A stretch of 11,611 nucleotides of DNA from CAZILN01 sp964540005 (GCA_964540005.1 CAZILN010000353.1:1-11611), one strand, 5' to 3'; positions 1-7,915 are shown, counted from the stretch's first letter. The notes: generated by a model not told the origin, from the sequence alone. Made by a program: numbers and translations.

Positions 1-1059
1 AATACCTGCCTGGTCGGCCACGTAAGTCCTGCCACTCATCTTTTCCTGGGCACCCCGGACGAGATCAAGGCTGAGGCCAAGGCTGAAACCCAGCAGAAAG
101 TACCTGTTCAGAAGCAGGAAACCGGGGAGAAGCAGGAAACCAAAACTGCTGAGACATCCGGGCATGTTAAGGTTTCTCCGGTGGCCAGGAAACTGATGGA
201 TGACAATGGTTTATCGCTTGATGATGTTGTATCCGGACTTAAGCGGATAGGGAGCAAGGAGGTAAAAGCCGTCCTGTCAACACGTCTGTCCGCTCAAAAA
301 GGAAGCCGTACCGGGACAGGAGAAGCTGAAAGAACTGAAGACCGCATCCGGATCACACAGTTACGCAGGAAGCTGAGTGAGCGCCTGGTGGCAGTAAGGA
401 ATGAAACCGCCATGCTGACCACTTTCAATGAAGCGGATATGAGTGAAATCATCCGTCTCAGAAAAACATACCAGAAAGCCTTCCAGGAAAAGCACGGTGT
501 AAAGCTGGGGTTCATGTCTTTTTTTACTGCTGCCGTTACAGAAGCACTGATGTTGTTTCCCAATGTCAATTCCCGGATAGAAGGTGAAGAGATCGTAAGG
601 CCTGCTTATGTCGATGTCGGGATTGCCGTGCAGGGTGAAAAAGGACTGATGGTGCCGGTCCTGAGGAACACTCAGCAGATGAGCCTGCCGGCCATTGAAA
701 AACAGATCTTCTCTCTGGCAGACAGGGCAAGGAGGAACCGGCTGAGCCTGGAGGATATGAGCGGAGGGACCTTCACAATAACCAATGGCGGGGTTTTCGG
801 TTCCATGCTTTCCACACCCATAATTAATCCCCCGCAGTCAGCTATACTGGGAATGCATAATATCCAGGAGCGCCCGGTGGCAAGGGAAGGTAATGTTGTC
901 ATCCGGCCTGTGATGTATCTTGCCCTTTCATATGATCACCGTATCATTGACGGAAAAGAATCGGTGAGTTTCCTGGTAAGGGTAAAGGAACTGCTGGAAA
1001 ATCCCAGCTCCATGCTTTTTGAAGGATCAGATCCTGAAAAGCTCTTGCTGGATATCTGA
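1..1059 (+). CDS. sucB: 2-oxoglutarate dehydrogenase E2 (dihydrolipoyl succinyltransferase), 5' end cut off
   Basis: This is the core acyltransferase of the cytoplasmic 2-oxoglutarate dehydrogenase complex, which moves succinyl from lipoyl-lysine to CoA in the TCA cycle. The reading frame is open from base 1, so the gene starts upstream; 352 residues are visible. Visible residues about 20-55 are a K/E/Q/A-rich linker. A divergent peripheral subunit-binding domain follows at about 56-95, beginning VKVSPVARKLM. The catalytic domain runs from about 118 to the end. It carries TNGGVFGSMLSTPIINPPQS and the active-site DHRIIDG, with catalytic His313 and Asp317 (visible numbering). The match to E. 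coli SucB, as I recall it, is close through NEADM, GFMSFF and the DHR motif, so I prefer the succinyl over the pyruvate or branched-chain type. The lipoyl domain must lie mostly or wholly upstream. A GTG at 181 could be mistaken for a start but lies inside the subunit-binding domain. E1 (sucA) would be expected upstream. Confidence 0.93.
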   Translation, partial: NTCLVGHVSPATHLFLGTPDEIKAEAKAETQQKVPVQKQETGEKQETKTAETSGHVKVSPVARKLMDDNGLSLDDVVSGLKRIGSKEVKAVLSTRLSAQKGSRTGTGEAERTEDRIRITQLRRKLSERLVAVRNETAMLTTFNEADMSEIIRLRKTYQKAFQEKHGVKLGFMSFFTAAVTEALMLFPNVNSRIEGEEIVRPAYVDVGIAVQGEKGLMVPVLRNTQQMSLPAIEKQIFSLADRARRNRLSLEDMSGGTFTITNGGVFGSMLSTPIINPPQSAILGMHNIQERPVAREGNVVIRPVMYLALSYDHRIIDGKESVSFLVRVKELLENPSSMLFEGSDPEKLLLDI

Positions 1060-1094
1060 TTAATGGACAGTATCATTGTAAATGACAGAACAAA

Positions 1095-2237
1095 ATGGAG
1101 ACCAAAGCACAATACTTCTTAAATTCCCCTGACCGTCCGAAACTGATCCTGGACAGGAAATTCAATGCTGTCTTTAAGGGAGCCGATCCTATCATCTTCC
1201 ACCGTACACTCCCCAAGTATGCACCCACCTCACTGCATAATCTTTCAAAATTGGCCAGGAGCCTTGAGATAAAGGAATTGTGGCTGAAAGACGAATCCAA
1301 ACGTTTTAAGCTGAACACCTTTAAATGCCTGGGAGCCTCCTATGCCATCAAAGAATACCTGGAAGGGAGAAAGGAAGATGTGGTTTTCTGCACCGGTACT
1401 GATGGCAATCATGGCAGGTCACTGGCATGGGCAGCCAGGAAATTCAAGAAGAAGACCATAGTTTTTGTTCCGAAGTTTACGGCCAAAGCCAGGATCAAGA
1501 ACATAAAAAGATACAAAGGCAAGGTAATCGTTGTCGATGGTGGCTATGACCTGGCTGTAAAGCAGGCACGGGAGGAAGCAGAAAAGAATAATTATGTGTT
1601 GCTCCAGGATACATCATGGGAGGGATATACAGATATTCCCACCCTGATCACTGCAGGCTATAAAACCATGTTATCGGAAATCGACGAGTATTTCGAGAAG
1701 CCCCCTTCCCCGGTCTTTGATTTTGTATTCCTGCAGGCAGGTGTCGGGACCCTCGCTTCTTCAGTGGTGGCCTGGTTCCGCAACAGGTACCCCAGGAAGA
1801 TGCCCAGGTTCGTGCTTGTCGAGCCCAGCGAATCGGATTCATTTATTGAATCCATGAAGAATAACAAACTGCAGGCCAGCAATAAATCACAGGAAACCAT
1901 TATGGCAGGACTCAACTGCGGAACACCCTCCATCCTGGCCTGGAATATCCTGAAGAACGGGATAGACCTGTTTCTCTCCATCCACGATGATTATGCGGTC
2001 AAGGCCATGCAGAACCTTTACTATCCCTTTAAAAACGATCCCCAGATCTTTTCAGGTGAGTCGGGTGCAGCCGGACTGGCAGGCCTTATTGCCCTGTCCT
2101 TTGATCCTAATCTTAAAGAGATCAAGGAAACGATAGGACTGAATAAAGATTCCAGGGTGCTGGTGTTCAGTACCGAGGGGGTGACCGATCCCGATACCTT
2201 CGATGAGATCATATCCAGGGAAGTAGAACTCTTCTGA
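1095..2237 (+). CDS. dpaL: Diaminopropionate ammonia-lyase-like PLP enzyme (short form)
   Basis: A fold-type II PLP enzyme of 380 residues. DpaL converts 2,3-diaminopropionate to pyruvate and two ammonia. Lys77 in LNTFKCLGASYA is the expected Schiff-base lysine. Asp103 in GTDGNHGR and Asp172 in QDTSWEGY correspond to the two catalytic aspartates of E. coli DpaL (D120 and D189). The phosphate-binding loop is QAGVGTLAS at 214-222. IMAGLNCG, NDPQIFSGESGAAGL and the near-terminal STEGVTD also match DpaL as I recall it. The spacing Asp103-Asp172 equals the E. coli spacing, but Lys77-Asp103 is about 17 residues shorter, a local deletion near the active site. The start is the ATG 35 bases after sucB, with no clear Shine-Dalgarno. 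No usual diaminopropionate or purine-pathway partner is nearby, so the true substrate could differ (serine, threonine or another 3-substituted alanine). The family assignment is strong; the substrate is inferred. Confidence 0.85.
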   Translation: METKAQYFLNSPDRPKLILDRKFNAVFKGADPIIFHRTLPKYAPTSLHNLSKLARSLEIKELWLKDESKRFKLNTFKCLGASYAIKEYLEGRKEDVVFCTGTDGNHGRSLAWAARKFKKKTIVFVPKFTAKARIKNIKRYKGKVIVVDGGYDLAVKQAREEAEKNNYVLLQDTSWEGYTDIPTLITAGYKTMLSEIDEYFEKPPSPVFDFVFLQAGVGTLASSVVAWFRNRYPRKMPRFVLVEPSESDSFIESMKNNKLQASNKSQETIMAGLNCGTPSILAWNILKNGIDLFLSIHDDYAVKAMQNLYYPFKNDPQIFSGESGAAGLAGLIALSFDPNLKEIKETIGLNKDSRVLVFSTEGVTDPDTFDEIISREVELF

Positions 2238-2294
2238 GATTAAGCCCTGCTCCACAATCCTGTATCATCAATCCTGAGTCTTACTGTCCGTTAT

Positions 2295-3422
2295 CTACTG
2301 TCCTGTGTTCTGCAGATCCATATCTTCCACGACTTCCCTGAGTATCTGAACTTCCTTCTCCCAGCACAAGTCGCCGGCAGCTTTTTCCATATTCTCCAGC
2401 CATCTGTCCCGCTCCCCCCTGTCCCGGATCATGTGATCGATTGTCCGGGCAACAGACCCGGGATCTCGCTCAGCCAGTTTCATCCCTATCTTGTATTCAT
2501 CGACGATCCTGCCCATTTCAGGAAAATCAGAAACGAGTACGGGTATGCGGGCCTGTATATAATCGAAGAGTTTATTCGGCAGGGCGTAATAGTAATTCAG
2601 GCCAATGTTTTCTTCCAGGGAGATCCCCAGGACGGCCGAAGCCGTAAATTGCTGCAGTTCGTGGAATGATCTGTGGCCGAGGAACAATACCTTGTCCCCC
2701 AGTCCCTTATCCCTTACCAACTGCTCAAGTTCCTCCCTGATATCCCCGTCCCCCAGCAGGTTGAGCCGGCAGTCTTTAAGATGCATCATTGACAGTATCA
2801 GGTTTTCAAGCCCCCTGCCCCTGTTAAGGGCTCCCTGGTAGATGATCACCGGGGGATCTTCCGCTGTTTTTATGGAATCAATATACGCTTTGCTGCAATA
2901 TTGCGGGAGGTTCCGCACGACGCGCATTTCAATACCGTATACTGATCCGTACCAGCTCGCAACTGAAGGGCTGACCGTAATCGAATGGGAGATCCGCGGC
3001 AACATTTTTCGTTCCAGGAAAAGCCAGCATTTTTTTACAAACTTCCTGCCGACAAGCTCCGGAACTTCGGTAAACAGTTCATGGCTGTCATACAACAGTG
3101 GCTTCCTCCTGATCCTGGAAACCAGGTAATTCGCCGGAAGGGTATCAAGATCATTGGCGACAAGCAGGAGAACCGGCCTGAAAACCAAGTAGCAGAAAAG
3201 GCGGATATTGTAGCAGGCATAGAATAAAAATCCCCTGTGAAATAACAGGCGGAACCTCCTGACCATATAAGGGCGCTCCACGGTCACCCTTCGCGAAGGC
3301 AGCTTCCTGCCTATCAAACTGACCGGATAAGCCGATTCATGAAAGAACCCCGCCATGCGGTCCACCCGCTGGTCAGTTGACAGGTCATTTGTCACAGAGA
3401 TATAAATGCGCTTTACCCTCAA
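2295..3422 (-). CDS. GT4-family glycosyltransferase (GT-B fold)
   Basis: A 375-residue glycosyltransferase, probably using a nucleotide sugar to build a surface polysaccharide, lipid-linked glycan or glycoprotein glycan at the inner membrane; donor and acceptor are unknown. The N-terminal half opens with KRIYISVTNDLSTDQRVDRM, a typical start for Bacteroidota GT4 enzymes, and contains ANDLDTL (89-95) and YDSHELF (111-117). The C-terminal Rossmann half has YQGALNRGRGLENLI (195-209), NLLGDGDI (221-228), LFLGH (246-250) and LPNKLFDYIQARIPVLVSD (281-299). The usual EX7E signature is not intact: the second Glu appears as Asp287 in KLFDY. The best start is a TTG at 3422; the only nearby ATG (3427) is out of frame and hits TGA at once, and starting later would cut the first beta strand. 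No sugar operon is adjacent. It is convergent with the DpaL-like gene and divergent from murB. Confidence 0.87.
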   Translation of the reverse strand: MRVKRIYISVTNDLSTDQRVDRMAGFFHESAYPVSLIGRKLPSRRVTVERPYMVRRFRLLFHRGFLFYACYNIRLFCYLVFRPVLLLVANDLDTLPANYLVSRIRRKPLLYDSHELFTEVPELVGRKFVKKCWLFLERKMLPRISHSITVSPSVASWYGSVYGIEMRVVRNLPQYCSKAYIDSIKTAEDPPVIIYQGALNRGRGLENLILSMMHLKDCRLNLLGDGDIREELEQLVRDKGLGDKVLFLGHRSFHELQQFTASAVLGISLEENIGLNYYYALPNKLFDYIQARIPVLVSDFPEMGRIVDEYKIGMKLAERDPGSVARTIDHMIRDRGERDRWLENMEKAAGDLCWEKEVQILREVVEDMDLQNTGQ

Positions 3423-3536
3423 TACATGAAAAAATGAAATAATTAGCTAAAGATAATCACCACCGGGCATTAATGTCTTGTGAAAATCATAATTTTAGGT
3501 CCTGAAACATCTCCTTACGGAAATACCTGAGAGATC
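3423..3536. promoter_or_regulatory. Divergent intergenic region between the glycosyltransferase and murB
   Basis: These 114 bases must hold the start signals for both divergent genes. Only weak matches to the Bacteroidota -7 element (TAnnTTTG) are visible: TATCTTTA on the minus strand (plus coordinates 3448-3455), 7 of 8, and TAATTTTA on the plus strand (3490-3497), also 7 of 8. Neither has a -33 TTG at the expected 19-21 base spacing, so the exact promoters are not established. Confidence 0.3.
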
Positions 3537-4550
3537 ATGCCGGTACTTAAAAGCAATTATTCACTTGAATCCCATAATAGTTTTAAACTGAAGGTCAGTA
3601 CCAAATATTATATTGAATGTCATAGTATAAGCGATATAACTGAATTTCTGCAATCAGGGATCCAGAAAAAACACCCCTTACTGATACTGGGTGAAGGCAG
3701 CAATATACTGTTTACAGGGGATTTCCCGGGCACGGTCCTGAGGCCGCTGATCTCTGGTATAGTTATAACAAAAGAATCCGGATCAGATGTTTTTATCAGG
3801 ACCGGGGCCGGCATGAACTGGGATGAACTGGTAGAATGGACGGTTGGGAAAAATTACTGGGGACTGGAAAATCTTTCCCTGATACCGGGTTCTGCCGGGG
3901 CCGCACCCATCCAGAACATCGGGGCCTACGGGGCAGAGATCAGGGAACAAATTGTATCGGTTGAGACTATCGATCTCAGGACCGGATCAGTGAATGTTCT
4001 GTCAAATCATGAATGCCGGTTTGCATATCGCCGCAGTATCTTCAAGGAAGCCTCACATAAGGAATACCTGATCACCCATATCAACCTGAAACTGTCCAAA
4101 ATCCCCACCCCCGGAATAAGCTATGGAAACCTGAAGGATGAGCTGCCTGCCGGAGGGGAACCAGGCATCAGGGATATAAGAGATGCCGTAATACGGATCC
4201 GGCGGCAAAAACTACCCGATCCTGCAGAGATCGGCAATGCCGGAAGCTTTTTCAAAAACCCGCTTGTACCCCTTACAGCATATGAGCAACTAAAAGCTGC
4301 CTGGCCGGGTATCCCGTCATACCCCGCAACCTCAGACTACCGTAAGATCCCTGCTGCATGGCTGATAGAGGAGTCCGGGTGGAAAGGCAAAAGCGTGGGT
4401 AATACAGGCACCTATCCAAATCAGGCCCTGGTGATTGTAAATCACGGAGAAGCAACAGGACAGGAAATCCTGCAATTATCAGAGAAAATAAAAGAGGATG
4501 TGCGAACGAAATTCGGAATAACACTGGAGAGAGAGGTCAACCTGGTCTGA
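3537..4550 (+). CDS. murB: UDP-N-acetylmuramate dehydrogenase, type I
   Basis: This FAD enzyme reduces UDP-GlcNAc-enolpyruvate to UDP-MurNAc with NADPH, the second committed cytoplasmic step of peptidoglycan precursor synthesis. It is 337 residues, close to the 342 of E. coli type I MurB. The FAD-binding domain has LILGEGSNILFTGDF (48-63) and LSLIPGSAGAAPIQNIGAYG (113-132). Tyr165-Arg166 in FAYRRSIF match the conserved substrate-site Tyr-Arg. Ser237 in GNAGSFFKNP is the proton-donor serine. The C-terminal LEREV (330-334) holds the catalytic glutamate. The KIPAAWLIEESGWKGKSVG segment (270-288) is typical of the C-terminal domain. The start is the ATG at 3537, which places the NSFKLKVSTKYY motif near the N-terminus as in other type I enzymes. 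The gene stands alone on the plus strand, is divergent from the glycosyltransferase, and ends three bases before the convergent mutase gene. Confidence 0.96.
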   Translation: MPVLKSNYSLESHNSFKLKVSTKYYIECHSISDITEFLQSGIQKKHPLLILGEGSNILFTGDFPGTVLRPLISGIVITKESGSDVFIRTGAGMNWDELVEWTVGKNYWGLENLSLIPGSAGAAPIQNIGAYGAEIREQIVSVETIDLRTGSVNVLSNHECRFAYRRSIFKEASHKEYLITHINLKLSKIPTPGISYGNLKDELPAGGEPGIRDIRDAVIRIRRQKLPDPAEIGNAGSFFKNPLVPLTAYEQLKAAWPGIPSYPATSDYRKIPAAWLIEESGWKGKSVGNTGTYPNQALVIVNHGEATGQEILQLSEKIKEDVRTKFGITLEREVNLV

Positions 4551-4553
4551 TGC

Positions 4554-5963
4554 TCAGGCACCGGTGAGGACAGCTTCTACGGCCCCGAGCACCTCATCCG
4601 TCTTTTCTGCAGATCCCGTTTCTGCATAGACCCTTATCAGGGGTTCCGTACCCGACACCCTGATCAGCACCCAGTCTTTATTGCTGAGAAAATACTTGTA
4701 ACCGTCCAGGTTTTCAACTCTTTTTACTTCGAAACGTCCAAAGCGGTCATACTGGTTTTTTGCATGCTTGCCGATAATGGATACATGCCTGTCACGGGTA
4801 AGGCTTATACTGAGCTGCCGGTAAGATGTACTGCCCGTTATTTCATCAAGCTCCGCTATCAGCTCAGATACTCTTGCACCCCGTTCAACCAGCATCTGCC
4901 AGATCATCAGGGCGGTCCAGATACCATCCCTCTCGGGGATATGATCGCTGAATGCGATCCCGCCCGATTGTTCACCGGCTACCAGGACTTTCTCATTGAC
5001 CATTATCCGGGTTATGTGCCTGAATCCGCTCCGGGTCCGTTCAAGCTCAAGGCCCAGCTTTTTACACAAGGTATCTATGGTTGAACTGCTTGAAAAACCA
5101 ACCACCACCTTGCCGTTTCGGTCCCCGGTTCTTACCAGATGCTGTATCAGCAACATCAGGACCTTGTGCGAATCAACAAATTCACCTTTCTCATTGATCA
5201 AGGCAAAGCGGTCACCATCACCATCCAGAGCCATACCAAAACTGATGTCCCTGTTCTCAGCGACCAGTTCTGAAAGCTTGCCCAGGTTTTCCCAGACAGG
5301 CTCGGGATTAATACCTCCGAAATAGGGGTCCGGACTGGCATTTATTTTTTTGTATCCCGGGAACAGCTTCTTAATGAGTGCCTGTGAACTGCCGTACATA
5401 AGGTCAAAAGCCGGTTTGATCCCGGATTGCATTAATCCCTGCAGGTCAAAATTAGCCCTGATCCAATTACTGTATATTTCTTCTATGTTGATGATCTCGA
5501 TCAGGCCCTTTTTAAGGCTTTCCTCCCACTTTACCAGCTCCAGGTCAAGGATCTTATCTTCCGGGACCAGGTCCTCAATGGTGGAAAGGACTTCATCGAA
5601 AAGGGATCCCCCGTAATAAGCCTTCAGTTTTATCCCGTTATAGGCATATGAATTATGACTGGCCGTGATCATCATCCCCAGGCTGGCTCCCAGCTTAATT
5701 ATGCTGTAGGAAACCATGGGAGTTGTAACAAAGCTGTGGGACAGGTAAACCTTTATATTTCTTGCAGCAAAGACCCTGGCAGCCGTTTCAGCAAACATCC
5801 TGCCGCCGAACCTGGTATCATACCCTATGACCACCGAAGGTTCCCCGGCACTGCTCCTTAACCATGATGCAGCGGCATCAGAAAGCCGGTTAACGTTGGC
5901 GATGGTAAAATCACGGGCTGTTATACCCCGCCAGCCATCGGTGCCGAATTTGATCCTGTCCAT
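4554..5963 (-). CDS. Phosphoglucomutase/phosphomannomutase-family phosphohexose mutase
   Basis: An alpha-D-phosphohexomutase of 469 residues that interconverts hexose 6-phosphate and 1-phosphate to supply nucleotide-sugar synthesis. All four family motifs are present: the phosphoserine loop TASHN with Ser102; the Mg2+ loop DGDGDR with Asp247, 249 and 251; the sugar-recognition loop GEQSGG at 330-335; and the phosphate-binding RVSGTEP at 435-441. The N-terminus is KFGTDGWRG. The GEQSG form resembles the GlmM loop, but Bacteroidota GlmM proteins as I recall them begin with a SISGIRGTIGG-type N-terminus, so this may be a separate general glucose/mannose mutase. Substrate (glucose, mannose or glucosamine phosphate) cannot be fixed from sequence. 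It starts at ATG 5963, 74 bases downstream of the mltG stop on the same strand, so it may be the last gene of the M48-mltG transcript. Its 3' end nearly touches that of murB. Confidence 0.92.
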   Translation of the reverse strand: MDRIKFGTDGWRGITARDFTIANVNRLSDAAASWLRSSAGEPSVVIGYDTRFGGRMFAETAARVFAARNIKVYLSHSFVTTPMVSYSIIKLGASLGMMITASHNSYAYNGIKLKAYYGGSLFDEVLSTIEDLVPEDKILDLELVKWEESLKKGLIEIINIEEIYSNWIRANFDLQGLMQSGIKPAFDLMYGSSQALIKKLFPGYKKINASPDPYFGGINPEPVWENLGKLSELVAENRDISFGMALDGDGDRFALINEKGEFVDSHKVLMLLIQHLVRTGDRNGKVVVGFSSSSTIDTLCKKLGLELERTRSGFRHITRIMVNEKVLVAGEQSGGIAFSDHIPERDGIWTALMIWQMLVERGARVSELIAELDEITGSTSYRQLSISLTRDRHVSIIGKHAKNQYDRFGRFEVKRVENLDGYKYFLSNKDWVLIRVSGTEPLIRVYAETGSAEKTDEVLGAVEAVLTGA

Positions 5964-6037
5964 TCAGTTGTGCTTATAACAATGTCCGGAGAGAAATACA
6001 TCTGTCCCGACACTCCTTTATACTCAACGATTGATGA

Positions 6038-7081
6038 TTAGTTAAAAATTTTACGTTGATTCAATGCATTCTGGTATGAACGTGCATTTTTGTTATGTTG
6101 ATCCAGTGTACGGGCAAAAACATGATACCCCGAAAAATCATCCCGGGCACAAAAATACAGGTAATCATGCTTCTGGTAATTCAACACGGCTTCAACGGCT
6201 GATAAGGAGGGTACTCTTATGGGACCGGGCGGCAGTCCGCCGACCCTGTATGTATTATACGGGGAATCAATCTCAAGATGCTTGCGGAGTACCCGCTGTA
6301 TGTTCATGTCACCGTTGGCAAACTTAACTGTCGGGTCGGCATGAAGTCGTATTCCCCTGTTAAGCCGGTTCATATAAACACCGGCGATTACCGGGTTCTC
6401 TTCATCCATCATTGTTTCTTCGTCTACAATGGAGGCAAGGGTCATTACCTCAAGTGGTGAAAGGCCGATGGTTTCAGCCATGCCCCGGCGTTTCCTGTTC
6501 CAGTATGTTTCGTACTCAGCAAGCATCCGGCGGATGAATTGTTCTGCAGAGGTATTCCAGTAGACTTCATAGGTATTGGGCAGAAAAATACCCATGGCAG
6601 ATTCCCGGCTAAGTCCAAGACTGCCAAGAAATGCCTCATCTTTTAAAAGCTCACATATGGAGGCAGAATCCGCTTCTATCTGCCGGGATACTACCCCGGC
6701 CAGTTTATCCAGAGACCTTATATTATTGAAAATAAGCTGTACCGGTTCCTGCTTTCCTGAGCGTAATTTATTGATCAGCCTGTTATTACTGATTTTATCA
6801 GGAATGCTGTACTGTCCGGGATTCACATGATTGGGATAATTCTTCCTGCGGGCAAGCCAGTCAAAACTTTTGGTGTTTTTAATAATACCATCAGCTGTCA
6901 GCAGGTCAAGGATAGCCTGGTAATCCGATCCGGTGGGTATGTGCAAAAGAAGGGTCTCCTTACCGCTCAGATCCACATTGGGTGCATAGATCCTGTTATA
7001 GTACCTGACAAACAGGATAACTGCCCCAAGAACAGCAATTACTAAAAGTACCAGAAGGTATTTTACAGTTCCTGCCCTCAT
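6038..7081 (-). CDS. mltG: Endolytic murein transglycosylase MltG (YceG-like)
   Basis: MltG is an inner-membrane lytic transglycosylase that cuts nascent peptidoglycan near the membrane and helps set glycan strand length. The protein is 347 residues from the ATG at 7081; a GTG directly before it (7084) is an alternative giving one extra residue. A single N-terminal membrane helix spans about residues 8-26, with the rest periplasmic. The LysM-like region lies at about 42-110 and includes VNPGQYSIP. The catalytic region has MGIFLPNTYEVYW, LASIVDEETMM with Glu222 (the expected equivalent of E. coli Glu218), AGVYMNRL, HADPTVKF, and SPYNTYRVGGLPPGPI near the C-terminus. Only six bases separate its ATG from the stop of the upstream M48 protease gene, which suggests translational coupling. 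No clear Shine-Dalgarno is visible. Confidence 0.95.
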   Translation of the reverse strand: MRAGTVKYLLVLLVIAVLGAVILFVRYYNRIYAPNVDLSGKETLLLHIPTGSDYQAILDLLTADGIIKNTKSFDWLARRKNYPNHVNPGQYSIPDKISNNRLINKLRSGKQEPVQLIFNNIRSLDKLAGVVSRQIEADSASICELLKDEAFLGSLGLSRESAMGIFLPNTYEVYWNTSAEQFIRRMLAEYETYWNRKRRGMAETIGLSPLEVMTLASIVDEETMMDEENPVIAGVYMNRLNRGIRLHADPTVKFANGDMNIQRVLRKHLEIDSPYNTYRVGGLPPGPIRVPSLSAVEAVLNYQKHDYLYFCARDDFSGYHVFARTLDQHNKNARSYQNALNQRKIFN

Positions 7082-7087
7082 CACTTA

Positions 7088-7915
7088 TCAGTCCGGTGGA
7101 AGACTGTTCTTGAAATCCTGGTAACGTGTTTCATATGTCTCTCCCTGTTTGCTCCCCAGAGATACCCAGTGAGCATTGATCTGTTCCAGGCGGTCGTCGG
7201 GTGAAGGGTGGGTTTTAAGGAATGTGGGAATATAATCAGCTGTTTTCGAGCCTTCAAGCTTCTCAAAAAATCCCCCCAGTGCAGGCGGATGATAATCGGT
7301 CTCATTCAGGAACCTGACGGCATATTCATCGGCCTCATATTCATTCTTCTGGCTGAATTGCAGTTTGGCAAGACCAGATGCCATTCCGGCTGCTATCTCA
7401 GCCAGCTGTCCGGGATTATCCCCCAGGATCATGCCCACCATAATTGAAAACCCGTATTGCTTGGTCAGGTTATCGGTGGAATGCCTGCGGTCGCAATGGG
7501 CCATCTCATGGGCCATTACACCGGCAAACTGGGCCTCGTTATCCAAAAATTTGATGACGCCGGTATAGAAATACATGTACCCTCCGGGGGCAGCAAAGGC
7601 ATTCAGAACGGAATCGTGGATTATCTTTACCTCCCAGTCGAACCTGTCCGCATACTTCAGCTCACCGGAGGCCAGGATATTGTCACGTATCCTTTCGAGG
7701 TGACCATAGGCATCAGGGTATTTCGCCTCGTCCAGGATAGGAAAATCTTCCGGACTTCCCAGTATCTGTTCGTCGAGGCTTTGACCGAATTCAATATCCT
7801 GGTCAACCGTAAAGATATTAATACTGGGGTCATCCCTGTTGCAGGCAATGATGACGGACACAACTGTCAGTGAACCAAGAATATAAATGAGAATACGCGG
7901 CTTCACCTGTATCAT
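7088..7915 (-). CDS. M48-family zinc metalloprotease, predicted lipoprotein
   Basis: A secreted, lipid-anchored metallopeptidase related to the LoiP/BepA group, probably involved in envelope protein quality control. From the ATG at 7915 it is 275 residues. The N-terminus MIQVKPR is followed by a hydrophobic stretch and the lipobox VIIAC, with lipidated Cys25. The zinc motif HEMAH is at 136-140 (Glu137 catalytic), and EYEADEYA at 192-199 supplies the third ligand, Glu194. NAFAAPGGYMYFYTG at 105-119 is the usual conserved M48 segment. The C-terminal THPSPDDRLEQI resembles the conserved end of this subfamily. No TPR region follows, so it is LoiP-like in size. A longer reading from an ATG at 7954 is possible but unlikely: that codon sits inside a hairpin stem, and the extra 13 residues would spoil the signal peptide. 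It overlaps nothing and is followed six bases later by mltG. Confidence 0.92.
   Translation of the reverse strand: MIQVKPRILIYILGSLTVVSVIIACNRDDPSINIFTVDQDIEFGQSLDEQILGSPEDFPILDEAKYPDAYGHLERIRDNILASGELKYADRFDWEVKIIHDSVLNAFAAPGGYMYFYTGVIKFLDNEAQFAGVMAHEMAHCDRRHSTDNLTKQYGFSIMVGMILGDNPGQLAEIAAGMASGLAKLQFSQKNEYEADEYAVRFLNETDYHPPALGGFFEKLEGSKTADYIPTFLKTHPSPDDRLEQINAHWVSLGSKQGETYETRYQDFKNSLPPD

Noticed and set aside
2238..2294. Possible shared terminator between the DpaL-like gene and the glycosyltransferase
   Set aside because: No stem of useful length or T-run is visible.
7457..7873. A 138-codon plus-strand frame opposite the M48 protease gene
   Set aside because: It is fully antisense to a gene with intact catalytic motifs and shows no recognisable protein features.
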